Assembly: GCA_023935145.1 (NCBI GenBank)
Contig: CM043700.1
Coordinates: 2,816,001-2,880,000 of the forward strand
Length of the DNA: 64,000 nt
DNA from: Bretschneidera sinensis
Lineage: Eukaryota; Streptophyta; Magnoliopsida; Brassicales; Akaniaceae
Direction: 5' to 3'
Under the pieces are notes generated by a model. It was not told the origin of the DNA. It made no database searches and saw only the letters and a list, made by a program, of their open reading frames with translations. Below are positions 35,701 to 47,655 of this stretch, piece by piece. A program made the position numbers and the translations under genes. Within the stretch, counting starts at the first letter, position 1. Every line of letters begins with the position of its first letter.

Positions 35701-36484
35701 GATGCATAACTATATAATAAATTCTGATGAGTGATGATGTGGGCCGTGGAGAGATGCTGAAACCTTCTCAATAACATGACTGAGCCTGTAGAGATCTGAT
35801 GTTGATGTTGGCACTTTTACATTGTAATGGGTGAAAAAAGGAGGGCTTGTGATAGTGTTGGGAGTTCTATAGATTCCATTATCTGATTAAAGATGGGTGG
35901 TTTAATAGTTAATATCCATAGTTGTCGGTTCAAGGGTAACATTTTTTTGTAATGAGGATGATCTTATAGTGTTTCTTGATTTACCATCGTGTAGATGGTC
36001 TTCTATAGTTGGGTTGCACCTCCTTGGTGATTTTTATATACATCTTTTACATATAAAAAATTGTTGACAAAAATGGCTGATAGCTAGTTATATGACCATC
36101 AAATAAGGATTGAGGATATGCAGAAATATCATGCAGGATATATTTTTTTTATCTTAGTATTGGCTAGAGTATCGAGAACGGAAATCTTTGATGTTAAGTT
36201 ACAACACTACTGAATTACAGTTTACTATCTTTTTAATCAGTTATGGTCAGTGTGTGCCATATGACTTGGTGTAACTTGAAACACCAATTACAATCACATC
36301 CTATCAATTTTGCTTAACTATTGGGAGGTGATCATCATTGCAGGTTTGTGTCTCAACAACAAATAGGAACTTCCCTGGTCGGATGGGACACAAAGAAGGC
36401 CAGATATATCTTGCTTCTCCTTACACTGCAGCAGCGTCTGCCTTAACTGGCTACGTCACCGATCCAAGAGAGTTTTTGCAGTAG
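26800..36484 (+). CDS. IIL1: 3-isopropylmalate dehydratase large subunit, chloroplast (LeuC/aconitase family)
   Basis: Large subunit of the plastid isomerase that converts 2- to 3-isopropylmalate in leucine synthesis (and methionine chain elongation where glucosinolates are made); it pairs with a small subunit. Exons: 26800-26853, 26950-27087, 27194-27364, 27891-28043, 28138-28206, 28294-28410, 29278-29352, 29778-29855, 29978-30073, 30218-30267, 30994-31048, 31231-31362, 32047-32094, 32195-32353, 36344-36484. They give 511 residues, the family length. A Ser-rich transit peptide comes first. Aconitase motifs follow: [24 protein letters not shown], and the cluster cysteines in [12 protein letters not shown] and [10 protein letters not shown]. 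The end is [11 protein letters not shown]. Introns are GT-AG except the last, whose donor reads CAG|GAAAGT (GA). If that intron were retained, translation would run into [15 protein letters not shown] and stop, losing the final 47 residues. The last intron also contains nested transposons. Confidence 0.96.
27784..27801. repeat. (CT)n microsatellite
   Basis: Nine CT units in the third IIL1 intron. Confidence 0.85.
30425..30672 (+). mobile_element. 5'-truncated LINE (C-terminal tail only)
   Basis: An open frame [19 protein letters not shown] ... [15 protein letters not shown] ending in a stop, followed by 'gggggcactacccc' and a tail ending 'actgataaaaaaaa'. It is the extreme C-terminus and 3' end of the LINE family seen elsewhere in the window. 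The frame is uninterrupted, so the insertion is not very old. It lies in the IIL1 intron between exons 10 and 11, same strand. Confidence 0.75.
30788..30868. mobile_element. Tourist-like MITE, 81 bp hairpin
   Basis: Almost wholly an inverted repeat: ggcaatgtttgggaatgtat at the left pairs with atacatcccaaacatcgcc at the right, and the stem continues through 'agggatta'/'taatccct'. ATA flanks both sides (30785-30787, 30869-30871). Size, GGC/GCC ends with GTTTGGG and a 3 bp duplication fit PIF/Harbinger-derived MITEs. In an IIL1 intron. Confidence 0.8.
32354..32355 (+). other. Non-canonical GA splice donor of the last IIL1 intron
   Basis: The exon ends ...NEPQ (CAG, 32351-32353) and the intron begins GAAAGTTG. 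One base (A for T at the second position) separates this from a textbook CAG|GTAAGT donor. The acceptor at 36341-36343 is a normal CAG and restores the family sequence [15 protein letters not shown] in phase. Confidence 0.85.
32830..34930. mobile_element. hAT-like non-autonomous element (tentative), interrupted by a LINE
   Basis: The left part has gtttggctctgtttggctaaa and 'cagcttaaagctggtt'; the right part has 'cagcttaaagc' and ends 'cagctaacccaaataggctc', so degenerate inverted ends of the (G)AGCCTGTTTGG type are present. The interior is AT-rich apart from a GC-rich block at 33110-33260 preceded by a CT-rich run, similar in layout to the 10.7-11.4 kb element. No target duplication was identified. 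A LINE at 33566-34540 lies inside it. Confidence 0.42.
33566..34540 (+). mobile_element. 5'-truncated LINE with perfect 15 bp target-site duplication
   Basis: TATTAAAAGTATCTA occurs at 33551-33565 and again at 34541-34555, directly bounding 975 bp of LINE 3' sequence. Frames give [41 protein letters not shown] and, near the end, [11 protein letters not shown] and [17 protein letters not shown]. The tail contains 'gagttgcaccctcttggtg' and ends 'ttatttatcaattttttta'. A few stops have accumulated. The insertion is in the last IIL1 intron. Confidence 0.9.
34938..35235. repeat. CAC/CAT-rich low-complexity stretch
   Basis: Dense runs of atcaccacc-type triplets give Thr/His-rich open frames with no domain. 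Likely simple-sequence DNA in the intron. Confidence 0.7.
35805..36062 (+). pseudogene. LINE 3' end remnant
   Basis: 'attaaagatgggtggtttaatag', 'aatgaggatgatcttatagtg' and the tail 'gggttgcacctccttggtga...cttttacata' match the C-terminus and tail of the LINE copies ending at 18715 and 34540. Heavily decayed. Confidence 0.68.
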
Positions 36485-38460
36485 GCTGTCAAATTTCTAT
36501 ATTTGATCACTATGTACTTTATGATTAGTTTGAATAACTTGTTGATGCAACTTTAGGGGCTGGAAGTAGTGTTGGGTTCTGTAGTACTGATCCTAGAAGA
36601 GTTTGTTTGTTATGATTTGGCGCATACAAGAGTTGTAACATTAGTTTGTGCAAGCAAAGAGGGGCGAAGTTAAACTGGTTTCTTATGGTTAAATGATATT
36701 TAATGACAACTGAATGATGATTGTAGAAGAATATGAGATTATTATTATTGGTAATTGAATGGTATTAAATAGGGGTGCTGTTTGGTATGTAATCTCTTTT
36801 AGTGGGAACATTGGTACCAAAGAGTTGATGGAGCTGAGAACCAAAACCCAAAATCAAGCTCCAAAATGATCCCTGAACAGGAAACAGATGGAAAGAAGAT
36901 AACTTAGGGAATGCTAATGAAAATGAATCGTCCTCGCACGGTTTTGCTGAATGTAACACAGGAGGGTCAGTGATCTGCTGAAGCTTGAGGCTTTTTTAAG
37001 TTTATGCTATATGATCACTTAGGTTTTCCTCCTTTTTTGAATGGTCTTTTAACATGTAGTAATGGTAAGATTTCCAATTGATGGATCAGTATCTTACACG
37101 GTTGCTAAACCATTTGATTATGTATAATTTTTTTTCAGCGTGGTAGTTTCTGTTGCCCTGGTAGGTTTTGGTCTGAGTCGGATCATCTTGTATGCTACAT
37201 TTTCAGCCATGTAGAAAATGTTTTCTTCTTCGTCTTATCTTCCCAAATCGATCTAATAGGGACCCCGTTATCAATTGATCTCAGCAGAGTTTTTACCCCC
37301 TTTTGAAATGCTACTTTATCTGGTTCACAAGCTAGTTAATCAACAATTGAAATTGGGTTAAAAGCTTCAATCTGCTTCTAAATGGTGAGTCCATATCAAG
37401 GTGGCGCCAGGATCGTACGGGGCATGCAAGGGTCATATTTTTCACAGTAATTTGCAAACTAAGAGGCCAAAATGACAGCACAAAATTGCAGAAACAGTTA
37501 ACAAAGGGGCAAAATCATGTATTGGGCATCATGGGCCCTCAACATGTTGAACCTTACAATTCATTTGGTAGGGTAAGTTTTTGATACGCAAATGTCCCAC
37601 ACTCGTGTTTAGTAAGAAGGAAAAAAAGTAAGAAGATGAAAAATCACATCAATAAAAAAGCAAAAGGATGACTTTTTTTCCATAGAAATCGAGGATAGAA
37701 AATTAGAAGGAAGGAAAATAATTTTATCTTACTTTAGGTTAATAAAATGAAAAAGTGAGGAAAAAATATAAATAATATTATTTTTACTGTTAAATCTTTC
37801 ATAATGTTAATGAATATTAATGTAAAAGATTAGATGAAGATTAATAAATAAACTGATAATTTTATTTTTTTTTTTTTTCATTTTTCACTTTTTGATAATT
37901 ATCATTTGAACATCTAAAATAACAAGCACGTTTCACTTTTCTCTCTTCGTGGAGTCCACGTTGTTGGACCGAATGGCCCTGAGCACTTTTCTACACAAAT
38001 GGCACAATGCATTGATGATAATGATCTTACTCATTTTTACTTATTGCAATGTCTCGGCACTCAAGTAGACATAATTGCTGTATCAAAAAGAGAAAAAAGA
38101 AAAGAAAAAGCAGACATGATTGAGAGTTTGGAACTAACTTTTCTTTTCCACCCATTAATGGGCTTCCTAGGATTGCAGAGAAGCCAACATAAGTAAGTGA
38201 TAAATCTTTCCAGCTGTTGTGATATCAGTGCCATTATTAATGTTTTGCATGAGGCTACAAGTATAACAAGATTTTTGACAGAAAGTGTAAAAATGTGCTT
38301 TAGATGGTGGGTCCGTATTAAGTTTCATGGCCAAATTTAGAAAAGTTTTAAAAAGGTATTGAAAATAAAAACTATTTTCAAGGTAAAACTCTTGATAACT
38401 ACAGAATCTTCTGCTTTGCAAGAAGTAAAACCCAGCAGTCCAGAACTTGAGAACAGCTGA
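36485..38460. other. IIL1 3' region and intergenic DNA, nothing else recognised
   Basis: Contains the 3' UTR of the upstream gene and AT-rich DNA around 37560-37960 with long A and T runs. No further gene is supported. Confidence 0.55.
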
Positions 38461-38473
38461 AACAAAGTTGAAC

Positions 38474-38707
38474 TAACCCAAAGGGTGTTAGCTCAGTGGT
38501 AGGATGAGCAAAGATAATAAGCGTATCATTAACATATGTCTTGTGTTCGATTTTTCACTAAATGCAATCAAATAATTACATTGGGTTTCACTTGTGGAAT
38601 TTATTTCGAAATTTAACCGATACACATAAATGGAGAGATTTATATGTATACTGGGATTAATGGAGCTGAAGGCTTGAATACCTTTTTAACCAAAAAGAGA
38701 AGAAACT
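38474..38707 (+). mobile_element. tRNA-derived SINE with target-site duplication
   Basis: A Pol III A-box-like TAGCTCAGTGGT (38489-38500) and a B-box-like gtgttcgattt (38543-38553) are spaced as in tRNA-derived SINEs, at the 5' end of a 234 bp unit. AAGTTGAAC directly flanks it at 38465-38473 and 38708-38716; with upstream bases (aaca/aact) the match is 12 of 13. It is not a tRNA gene: no acceptor stem or cloverleaf forms. Confidence 0.8.
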
Positions 38708-38719
38708 AAGTTGAACAGG

Positions 38720-40606
38720 GCCAAGCATGAGGTGGAAAGATACATACAGTTGTCCCTCAATCAATTTAAAAGAAAGTCATTATGCTAATGGGTCTCCACT
38801 CATCAATGGGTGGTATAATCCACAGCCAAAATGAAATGATTGCATAATCTTAAACACAAAATCTGACCCTTTTCTTGAGCAGTATCTTTTAACCCAGATT
38901 AAATTGATTGGGTGGCAATGATATGGTTTTCATTCTTGTGTCCATTCTTATTTCTTAAATCATTTAAGAGTCTTTTGTTTTTGTTCCTCTGGAGCATAAG
39001 AAAATGTTGATCATCAAGACCTCAAACTGAGTTGTAATATGTTTTTAACTGCAACCAATCCAATGTGTTAGGTTGTGGATATATTTGTTAGTAAGATCAC
39101 TAATTAGACCTTCAAATTTCATTTCCTTTACCTCCAATTTATCTTTTTTTGAAGCTCACTACCCATTTTAGATAAGACTTTACAGAGGAAAAATTACTTA
39201 AAGGATCTCATAACGACTTCCATATTTAATTGTTCTGTTTCACCTAAGTTGATAAAAACCTTAACTGTAAGGAGACAGTAAAATTCTGTTTGATGGTTGA
39301 TTATATATATCTACTTCTCAAAAGTTCACAACAGTCAAGATCTGTTTAACAGTTGATCAAAGATCAGAACATTAAACTTCAGGGCCATCAGCACAGAACA
39401 GCAATGCATGTGTACGATGGCTGTCATACAAAACCAGCATCAAAATTCCAGCCACCATAGGTTTTATTATAATGCCGCTTTTTGTGGGTACCAGCTTAAT
39501 TAGTAAATTTCACGATAATAAGTTATCGCAATTATGATCAAATATGTTGCTCACACAAAAAATTAAGGGACAAAAGAAGAGAGATAACTGCTTCAATAAT
39601 AATGTCTCTTCCAGATTTTATATGATGTTAACCACTGTTAATACCAATTATGATGTCTTCTACCAATTATGGGTGGACAGCAGAACATGATTCAAGATTT
39701 ATACTGTTGGCTCTAGAAGAAAATATCAGGCAACAAAATAGTGAATATGGATTCCCATTGCTGTTACTTCTTGATATAACCCTTTTAAAGGAGTAGGTAT
39801 GATGAATGAAGTAAGAAAAACCTGGGTTTCAAAAATCCATCATGGGAAAACCCAAACATTCAATGTTAAACATTACTTGAATCCAAAAGTTTAAGTTAAT
39901 GAATTTTGATTCTACCACTTTTTCTTTTTTTTTAAATGAGGTACACTCACACGGGAACCTCATCATAAACAGTGATGGTGCTGATTTTAGCATTGATTTT
40001 CAGCTAAGTGGCTGGGATTTGTTTAAACAGCAAACTGCAGTGTATTTCACATTTCCATATTTGTTTGTATTTGCAAGTTCGGAATAATTTGAATTAAGTA
40101 GATTCGGCCACAAAAGACTTCATAGTCAAACCATACCAACCCACAAACAAAACAACACCTTACAAACCCTAGACTGAGATATAGTATATAGAAAACATGG
40201 CCAACCAACACAAATGAAAAAAAAAAATTAAAACATCAAAACCACACAAGCATTTCTTCTATCACCAAGAAAAACCGAGTCTAGTTGATTGCAGCAAACT
40301 CAACCATCAAGTACTCCCATATTTACAGTATGAGAAAGCAGCATCAAGTCAAGTACGCAAGCCTGTATGGGTAGGAACTATATATAAGAGATAAAAACTA
40401 GTAAAATGAATATTGCCTACAAAAACCAAAAAGCAGCAGAAACCAGATAATATTGGTCGAGAATAACACTAAAAAGCAGTTGAAAACCAAACTTAGCAAA
40501 ACGCTCCATCTTGTCTACTTTTCTTTTAGTTTCTTTCTTTAATATGTGGGGTTCTTCATCATGATTCATAGGGAATTTGAAAATGATCAGCAACTGTTGA
40601 TGCTAA
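38720..40606. other. Intergenic DNA, nothing recognised
   Basis: Includes the presumed 3' UTR of the Aux/IAA gene near its right edge. No gene, terminal repeat or RNA was seen. Confidence 0.55.
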
Positions 40607-42803
40607 TTAAACAAGCTTGCTTCTTTGTCTCTCATTCCTTTCTTGGAATCTTGGACCTGCAATCGAATAAACAGACACCACTAATTAGAAGGTGGGGAAA
40701 GAAATAAACCGACATATCTGGAGATGAAATACATTGGTGTTATTGCACATTTACATACCAAGTCCATTAGCCTCCGAGGTCCTCATGATTCGAAGCCTTC
40801 TCACTGAGCTCAAGAACATTCTAAATGAAACAATAAACACACAACATATAGTAAGCATCACAAACTTAATTGAATAACCAACTAGTTATTATTGTTAGAA
40901 TATAAAAGAATAATTAGGTCATTTTCCATTAGCTTTTGGGATAATTGATAACTCAATTATTCTTCATATGGTATCAGAGCTCTAGCTCTTGGTTTCGAGT
41001 CACTGGGATTCCCCTTTTTCACCCAGTGCTTTTGGTAACTCAAAATCATTTTTCTTGTTTGAGATGGATGATGGAGCCTTCAATTCAAACTTAATTGCTA
41101 CTTTCTTACCCCCATGGAACATCTCCTACAAGCATCCAATCTCCCTCTTTATCTTCATAAGTGAGCACAAACTCAGATGATCCATCCAAAAGCCTAGAGG
41201 CTTTTGCTTGTTCCTTCTCTCGACACGACCCTGATAACAAAAGCACAATGTCATTACCAAACAAGATCAATTAACAGGATATACAAATTCTCTATTCATT
41301 GTAGGATTCTTATCTCAATTGACACAAAAAAAAAATTGATTCAGGAAACCATAAACAATTTTTTTTATCTGTTTAGATTTTGACACCTTTTTAGAGATCA
41401 AACCACATAAAGAACACTCACCAATTGAGCTGATAGATGAAGTGGACCTTAAGAACATTTCCTCCAGTGCCTGTGCCAAAGTCTCATAGCAAGCATGAGC
41501 GTTCAAATCCACCTTCCTTCCTATTGGAATTCCATCCATATTCACCTTAACAAACCCAAGGTGCCCTTTGTCATTAACAGTAGCACAGATCTTGTTACCA
41601 CTGTAAATTTTCTTCTTCAAACCATCTTTGGATTTATCTTTTTCACCAGTTGCCTTGTCTTCTTCGGCTCTTGGCGCCTTAGCTTGGTTAACCAAGCTGC
41701 TCATCCTATGAGCCCCTATTGGTGGCCATCCAACAACCTGACTGCTCCCAAAAAGCAAATTATATATATGATAATTAATAATTTAAACCATTAGAGGGAA
41801 ATATGAACTGGGCAGAACAGAGATACATATAATTCATACAGATGTTCCGACTTCCAAGTTCCAACAGTAGCCAATGAAGTCAAACAGATAAAAACATTCT
41901 AAATTTGAATTAAATTTACAAAAAAGATAAAAACAAAAATAAACCTTTAAGTTAAAGTTTCAAAGAGAAATTGAAAAACATTTAAAAAATACAAGATAGA
42001 TAGAGTTGAATCAGGAAGACATACAACCCACACACCCCACCCCCTAAAAAAAATCCGAAACAGCCTAACATAATTATTTGAGAACAAACGAAGTTAGCTA
42101 TGATTTTTAAGTACTACTAAAATCCATTTATAGAATATAAGAGGTTGATGAAATTTTTTGAAGATATTAACCTCATAGAGCTAATGGCTTAAATAAGTGC
42201 TAAAACAGCAGGGTAAAGAGAAGGAAAGAAACAGAACTTCATTCTTAGTTAGCTTTGATTGTTAAGTACTACTAAAAGGTAGGAGGTAAATATAACTAAT
42301 CACAACATTTTGTACTATACAAGTCTTGGTTTACCTGAAATAAGCTCTCTAATCAGTATTTGCAAGCCAAAACAATACAAGAACATTAAAATCACCAGAG
42401 TCTCTTTTCTCAACTTTCCCCCTCAGTTTCCTAGAAACCAAACAGAAAACAATAGAAAAAAAAATCCAATCTCAAAGATTAAAACAAACCTGACGCCAGG
42501 AGATCCACCCTCGTGGGAGACAGAGTCAGCAGCTCTCTTAGTTCCAACAGAAGCTCCTCTGTGACCTTGAGAGGCCACAGAAGGGAAGTCCTTTGCAGTC
42601 AAGATTCTACCACTCTCACCCCATCCACCACTTGCCTTACTCTTACCTGAACCACCACCACTACCACCAAGGCTCAGCCCTAGACCCAGCTCCAGTTCAC
42701 TCTCAGCTGGGTATGAACTTCCCTCAGTAGCCTCCACCACTTCCACTGTGGACTCATTTGAAGACCCACCACCACCACCAAGAAGAGCAAGTCCACCTTT
42801 CAT
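40607..42803 (-). CDS. IAA13: Aux/IAA auxin-response repressor, IAA12/IAA13-type
   Basis: Nuclear short-lived repressor that binds ARF transcription factors and is degraded via TIR1/AFB on auxin. Exons in gene order: 42803-42490, 41741-41422, 41230-41110, 40820-40759, 40656-40607, giving 288 residues. Domain I is the EAR motif in [12 protein letters not shown] (about residues 38-50). The conserved LTAKDFPSV and KRAAD(S) follow. Domain II, the degron, is [12 protein letters not shown] at the start of exon 2. The PB1 domain (III/IV) contains [40 protein letters not shown] and [19 protein letters not shown]. The ending [11 protein letters not shown] resembles IAA13. The degron has G after GWPPI, as in IAA12/13. 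The frame stays open upstream of the chosen ATG, but family alignment favours [12 protein letters not shown] as the start. All introns are GT-AG. IAA11 is the nearest alternative name. Confidence 0.93.
40893..41097 (+). mobile_element. Short LTR plus primer-binding site, Copia-like fragment in an Aux/IAA intron
   Basis: A 74 bp TG...CA segment (40893-40966, TGTTAGAATATAAAAG...TATTCTTCA) is followed two bases later by TGGTATCAGAGC (40969-40980), a perfect initiator-Met tRNA primer site. The sequence then reads into a leader with a short gag-like start ([15 protein letters not shown] region). No second LTR is present. It extends to within about 13 bp of the exon 3 donor. Confidence 0.68.
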
Positions 42804-43091
42804 TACAACAAAAGAGAGAGGCAAGATAACCACAAAGAAACAGATTAAATTCAAAATTTGGTAGTCAACAAAAGTTTTTATGGAGTGGTATTTGGCAATT
42901 GGCAAAGAGAGAGAAAGAGAAAGATGAAGGCTTTTTGGGTTATTGGGGAGGAGATAGTGTAGTATAGGTAAGGGAAAAGAAGGGAAAGAAAGAGGGAGAA
43001 AGGGGTAGGTGGTGGAGGGAGTGATGATGATGGGGCCCCTGTGTCTGCTAGTGCACCTAGCACTCACATTCACCATCCTCTCTTTACTCAA
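42804..43091 (-). promoter_or_regulatory. Aux/IAA 5' leader, CT-rich and open in frame
   Basis: On the minus strand this holds a CT-rich leader (ccttccctttcttcccttttcc-like runs) and a 96-codon frame without stops joined to the coding frame. The encoded Ser/Leu/Pro-rich text matches nothing in the family, so I read it as 5' UTR. Confidence 0.5.
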
Positions 43092-46000
43092 TTTTTCTTG
43101 ACATGATCATTTCTCTTTAGTATCTGGTTTTCTATTGTTGGTACAAAAAACGGAAAAGAAAGAAAGTTGGAGGAAAATCCTAACAAACCTGCATACAGTT
43201 GTACAGATCAAGTAGAAACATGCGAAGGCTTCCAATTCTTTGGATGTAACCGTCTTTCACCATTTTCGTCACATATTTTTCACTGTTCTTTGGTCTTAAA
43301 GAGTGCTTTTACCATGATTATTAGAAGAAAAGTGACATAAAGGCATGAAAAAAATGGCACTATCATTCTATGAGGTGTAATCCAGTCTCGATCTTACTGT
43401 TATGATGGTTAATGATGTTATCTGAAACTTTTGGATACTGAATTAGTCCATGAAAAGCAAATGTAAGTGTCATTTGGTTTGCTTAATATTTATTTTTTAT
43501 TTTGAGATGATTGAATATACTAAATAAGATTTTTAATAAATTTTATAAATCATTTGAAAATCATCTAATTTTTTCTTTTTAATTTTCAACTTTTGCACTA
43601 TTTTTTTTATGATTTATCAATATTTAATAATAAAAAATAAGAAAAAAATAATTTTGGTAGCATAAAATCTTTTATTTTTTTCTCACGTTATGTCACGTTT
43701 ATTTTTACATGTATACAAAAATAATGATCAAATTCTTTATATTATTAAGTTTTAAAGATAATTTTATTAATGAATAATACATAAAAGAGTTACATTGCAA
43801 CTAATTGAAAGTTTGAAGATATTTAATATCAAATTTATAGTTTAAGGATCAAAGTGCTAGAAGTCTATTCAAAAACATCATATGCAATTAACTCTAAAGG
43901 AAATTCTTATTGTCTAAATTGACCCATGATGCTTATAAAAAGTAAATAAATTGACTAATGAGGAAAAGAAAATGACTTTATCAACTTATTTGTTACTCTC
44001 TTTAAACCCATTTTGATTTTAGCAAATACGGTTTTTTTTTTAATTGAAACAATGCTATACAAATATAATGATATAATTATTATATGATCATATAAATCCA
44101 TAATATTATCCGTTTATCACATAACTCACATATACATTCACGATACAACCAAATTATCCTTTTAAAATGATAAAAATAATCAATAAAATTGATAGATAAC
44201 CCACACATCAATGAAAACAAATAAATAAAATTGACAGTAGATCTAAAAGCGATATCATCAAATGTTAAAAATCAAATATTAGATTTAATGAAGTGATTTT
44301 TAAATCTACCATCAACAAGACCACAAAAACACATCCCAATTCAAATGATTTTTTTTTTATCTAAAATCTAATTAAGAGAAAATTTTGGGCATAAAAGAAA
44401 TTGATAAGCATTGTTGCAAATTCCCAAATCTAGATAATAATTAATTACATAACACTTGATTAAAGTATAACTAAGCCTTTAATTTGATCTTAGGTGTGAT
44501 TTAGCTTTAGCATAAAAGCATAGGTTAAAGTCTAAAGGTTATGTTTTTTTACAAGCAAAAGCATATTCTAATCCTACTTCTCTAATTGCCTCTCTCTATC
44601 TTACTATGTGCTGTCTACTATTTTAAGGACAAACGGCACAAAACCTTGTTTTAGAAAGTTGGGACCTAAAGAGATGCACTCCAAGTGGGTGGTGGGGCTG
44701 TCCAAGAAGGTGGAATGGAAAAACAAAACACCAACTAATTTAAGAAAAAACACATTATTAAACCTCTAAATCTATAGTTATAGCAGTCGTTTGGCAGAGA
44801 TGGTCTAATCAATTGATTGTTTAGCAAGTAAAGGATTAGAATTGAGAATTGAAAGAGGAAAAAAACATAAAGATGACCTTTATCAGATAATTACTTAATT
44901 TATTTCAAATCCTACTTGGTTTTAAAATAGATTAATTTGTCCCCTACAACATTATGGGGCATATCAAATTGCTCAGATTTGGACAGAAATGTAACTTGCA
45001 CGAGACAATTTGATGTACAGTATAATATAAGAGGTCAAATGCTCTATTTTAAAATCAAAGAAAGAAATTGATACAGTATGTAAACATATGGGGAAAAACA
45101 GATAATATCCCTATTTTTAAATAGAAATGTCATTAATTAACAAATTAAACCCCACAAGTAAATAGGTAGCGGTATTACTCCTTGAAAACAAAGAATTTGT
45201 TGAAGTTCTACGACTCCATTGTATAACGTTGCATTTGATAATACGAAACTTTGAAAATAAAATTGAATAAAGTTATGGTTTTTCTCGATAATAAAACTAT
45301 ATTAGTGAACGAAAACCTTTATTTATTTTTATCAAATTTCATTTTCAAAGCCTAAACTCCATATTTATATACACTAAAAAAAATAAAGGTTGTTAAAGAT
45401 CCGGAGCCTAGGGTTTAGGGTTTCTTTCTAAACTCTAGGGGCATGTTTGGTTTGAGTTATTGAAAACTGTTTTCAGTTTTCAAAAACTCAAAAACATGTT
45501 TGGAAAACAGTTTTCAAAAGTCATTTTTTAAAATAGTTTTCATTTTTTAAAACAGTTTTTAGAAATCCAGTTTTGAAAAATTGTTTCCTGAAAACTCCAA
45601 ATTAGTGTTTTCTGATGTGATTTTCGAAAAATAACCCTAAGATTAATGTTCACTTTTCTATTTCGTTCTTCTTCCATGTTGTTAAAAAATATTAAAATTT
45701 AAAAATAAAATAATAAAAAACTATTATCAAAACATGTCATAGGTTTCTACTACTAAGGTTTAGTCCAACCACCAAATTGTAGCTTTTAAGGATTGCTTTA
45801 TCGCTTGAAAAACGTTGTATAAGGGTGTAGAGTCTCGTGCTCTCAATCCTCTGGCTTTTGTCTTCTCTTTTGCTCGATAAAGGCTGTGTTTATTGGGGGC
45901 AGAAAGAAACCACGGATGCTCAATCGGTGACTGATGAAGAGAGAAAGAGAATCTCCATTGCCAGAGAACAAGAAAATAACTTTCCCTTTTTAAGACAAAA

Positions 46001-47655
46001 TGGATCTGGTTTTTGTCAACGGGTTGGGATTCTTTCACTCCTAAACCAACTAGAACTTTGGCCCAACTAAAAAACATTGCTTAGCCAACTCTTCTTACTC
46101 TATGCTTCAAGCTTCACTAAGTAGTCCACTGTCCTCATGCCATGCATTCTTAAATGAATGGTTCAGCACCTATTAAAAAGCCTTGGCCCATCCTATTTTC
46201 AACTCTTTAGCCATGTTGCCAATTTGTGTAACTTAGGGGGTTCACCATGATTCTATTAGCAGGTAAGATCAAAGTAAAGTGTAAGCTAAGAAGAGAGAAA
46301 AGAAAGAAAAACGAGAATAAAAGAAAATGTTGAAAAGATGATGAAAAAATAAAATAAAATAATGTTTTTAGCTTAAAATTTTTAGTTATCATCACGAAAC
46401 ACTTTTGTATATTGTCTTATGTTTTAATATCAATTTTATCTTTTAAATTTGATCAAAATTCTGATCAAACTAGAACTATTGCGCACATGCTACTCATTTG
46501 AATACAAATAGACGATTTTTGTAGTATTTTCTCATACTTGTCTTTGCGAATTGTGGATTGGAGAGTTATGGATTTGGAGCTCGAATAAAATAATAGAGAG
46601 GAGATCTCCTAAAGTAACTAAGAGAGGACAAAGTTATCTTTTCGCATTTAAATGAGACATACTCCTAAACTTCATATGTGCAACACTTCTATTTTGGTCG
46701 GAATTTCGATACAAACGACCTATTGGATACTCTCCTATAATGTATAGTGTAAAATTGATATAATTTAAAACATAGTGAAGATATTGAAACAAGAGACAAA
46801 ATACAAGAATGATTAGTGATAGTAAGCCTAATATTTTACTATTTATTTTTCAATCCTCTTAATTATAATTTGAAAAGAAAATGTCAAAAAAAGATGAATC
46901 GTCACATTTTCTTTCTTCAAATTTCTCTCTTCTCAATTAGTATAATAATTCTTTCATTTTTACCTTATTTCTCTCACTTTTTTCTCCTGATCGCAGTATA
47001 AGAGAGGAGAAAGAAAAATGATAAAAACGTGAAATGGAAGAAGAAAAAAACACAAAAACAAAAAATATATTACTTTCCACTTTTTATGCTATAAAGGAAA
47101 AATTGTAAAACAAAATGCAAGAGGGATTCGCGTAATAACCCTAATTGTATGCTATGAAGGGAAAATTATAACTCTTAACTAACCTGCTTTATAAGCAATT
47201 AACATCTATTTGCCTTCTCTTTTTGTTATATCTTTCCGAGACCAACCATCCAGTTTAACAACGTTTGAGAGAATTTAAAGCAAATTTAAATGAGTGTGTT
47301 AAAGTTATTTTTTTTTTTAGTTTTTGTTTATAAAAAAAGTTTTTTTTTTTTTGAACAAATGGGACTTAAATTCATTAAACAAAGTAAAAAAGAAAATAAG
47401 ATAAAAAAAAAAGGGAAAAGAAGAGGAGGGAAGAATGGCCTAACCGTCTTCAATCCTCTAACATTCACCCCAGTGTAGTACTATCTTATCCTGTACCCCC
47501 ATGCCTTTTAAACTTTCCCATTTATACACCCGGCTGACGTTAGCAAATTAAAAAGAAAAAACGCCGGTTAGTATCCATTTCAGCTCTCTTCTTTACAAAT
47601 CAAAACCGAGCAATCCATACCCCGATTTGAAGACCCAACATAGAACCGGGTCAAA
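43092..47655. other. Intergenic region between the Aux/IAA and C2 genes
   Basis: AT-rich. Near 45430-45620 'ggggcatgtttggtttgag' and repeated 'aaaacagttttcaaaa' inverted pieces look like one end of a MITE-type element, but its other end was not found. The overlapping frames near 45760-46077 on both strands match nothing known. Confidence 0.45.

Noticed and set aside
38474..38560. Possible tRNA gene
   Set aside because: Has A- and B-box-like motifs but no acceptor stem or cloverleaf; the flanking duplication marks it as a SINE.
45760..46077. 105-codon minus-strand frame and its plus-strand partner
   Set aside because: No recognisable domain, no plausible splice context, and adjacent to MITE-like repeats.
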